64,000 nt of DNA from Rhodanobacter sp. C03 (GTDB taxonomy: Bacteria > Pseudomonadota > Gammaproteobacteria > Xanthomonadales > Rhodanobacteraceae). Below the pieces are notes generated by a model that was given only the letters and a program-made list of their open reading frames with translations, searched no databases and was not told the DNA's origin. The stretch spans positions 248,001-312,000 of the forward strand of contig NZ_MUNT01000001.1 of assembly GCF_002001175.1 (NCBI RefSeq), written 5' to 3'. Numbering within the stretch: position 1 is the first letter of the stretch; each line of letters starts with the position of its first letter. Positions 63,467 to 64,000 of the stretch are shown here, piece after piece. The position numbers were made by a program, and so were the translations under genes.

Positions 63467-64000
63467 TCAGTACGCGAACTCGCGGAACACCGGATCGACG
63501 CTGCCGTTCCAGGCGCCGTGGAACAGTTCCAGCTTGCGTTCGGCCGGGGTCTGGTTGGCCTGCACGATCTCGATCATCGGTTCCAGGAAGATGCTCTCGT
63601 CGGCGCCGTTCTTGTTGAGGCGGGCGCGACGCTTGAGGCCGTGGCCGGCGATCTTCAGTGCTTCTTCGGCGAGGTCGCGCACGGTGCCGTTGCGGAACGG
63701 CAGCTTCAGCGCATGCTTCGGCACGCCATCGCGCAGCGCGTGGCGCTCCTCGCGGCTGAAGTCCTTGACCAGATCCCATGCCGCATCCAGCGCTTCGTCG
63801 TCATACAGCAGGCCGACCCAGAACGCGGGCAGCGCGCACAGCCTGTTCCACGGGCCGCCGTCGGCACCGCGCATTTCCAGGTACTGCTTGAGGCGAACCT
63901 CGGGGAATGCGGTGGTGAGATGGTCGGCGAAGTCCTTCATGTTCGCCTTGGCGCCTGGCAGCATCGGCAGTTCGCCGGCCATGAACTTCTTGAAATCCTG
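63467..64000 (-). CDS. gshA: Glutamate-cysteine ligase, C-terminal part (runs off the window)
   Basis: The open frame continues past base 64000 without a start; 177 codons are visible. The sequence PEVRLKQYLEMRGADGGPWNRLCALPAFWVGLLYD is characteristic of the plant-type/EgtA-like glutamate-cysteine ligases found in Xanthomonas and alphaproteobacteria; E-M-R-G-A-D belongs to the nucleotide/metal region. The enzyme makes gamma-glutamylcysteine, the first step of glutathione synthesis, and so supplies substrate to the two GST proteins of the window. Confidence 0.92.
   Translation of the reverse strand, partial: QDFKKFMAGELPMLPGAKANMKDFADHLTTAFPEVRLKQYLEMRGADGGPWNRLCALPAFWVGLLYDDEALDAAWDLVKDFSREERHALRDGVPKHALKLPFRNGTVRDLAEEALKIAGHGLKRRARLNKNGADESIFLEPMIEIVQANQTPAERKLELFHGAWNGSVDPVFREFAY

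Overview
The window is high-GC DNA from a Gammaproteobacterium. The protein set looks like Xanthomonadales, most likely Rhodanobacteraceae (Rhodanobacter, Dyella, Luteibacter or Frateuria type): many secreted peptidases, large TonB-dependent receptors with a VTGS plug start, TPR-sulfotransferases next to them, palindromes of the GGAGCGGCTTCAGCCGC type, and VIPA(K/Q)AGI intergenic repeats. This is inferred from gene content; no rRNA, tRNA, CRISPR array, prophage or transposase was seen.

Layout. 0-13.3 kb is mostly a peptide-scavenging region: an M1 metallopeptidase, a GST, a membrane-tailed beta-lactamase-fold serine hydrolase, then on the minus strand two tandem S10 carboxypeptidases, a Tat lipoprotein phosphoesterase and proline iminopeptidase. 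An Lrp-type regulator diverges from an EamA exporter and a second GST. 13.3-22.4 kb holds a Pr6Pr-type membrane protein, ubiE, a secreted amidohydrolase, plsB with a His-rich tail, a lipoprotein, an e(P4)-type acid phosphatase followed by a candidate small RNA, and an AI-2E family permease.

22.4-34.1 kb is the most unusual part. It is a duplicated module of TonB-dependent receptor (plus strand) facing a cytoplasmic TPR-sulfotransferase (minus strand), present twice, followed by a third sulfotransferase. The two receptor genes share promoter geometry, a structured 5' leader and the same terminator stem.

34.2-50.6 kb is largely housekeeping: rep helicase, a flavin-dependent halogenase-like enzyme, thymidine kinase without its usual zinc ligands, a protein of unknown function, mutM at the end of a Gld-like ABC transporter operon, a fatty-acid desaturase, rpmB-rpmG, secB-gpsA, and a SNF2-type helicase. 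50.7-55.7 kb is a compact four-gene ABC export operon: ATPase, a secreted adaptor containing two complete HlyD modules in one chain, a lipoprotein adaptor, and a MacB/FtsX-type permease. A palindromic operator candidate overlaps its promoter. 55.8-64 kb carries glucokinase, an S53 sedolisin, hemB, a TolB-like propeller protein, pyrC, an MltB-type lytic transglycosylase and the truncated 3' part of gshA.

Starts were chosen from ribosome binding sites, signal peptides and family lengths; several differ from the longest open frame. All family assignments come from reading motifs, without database searches.
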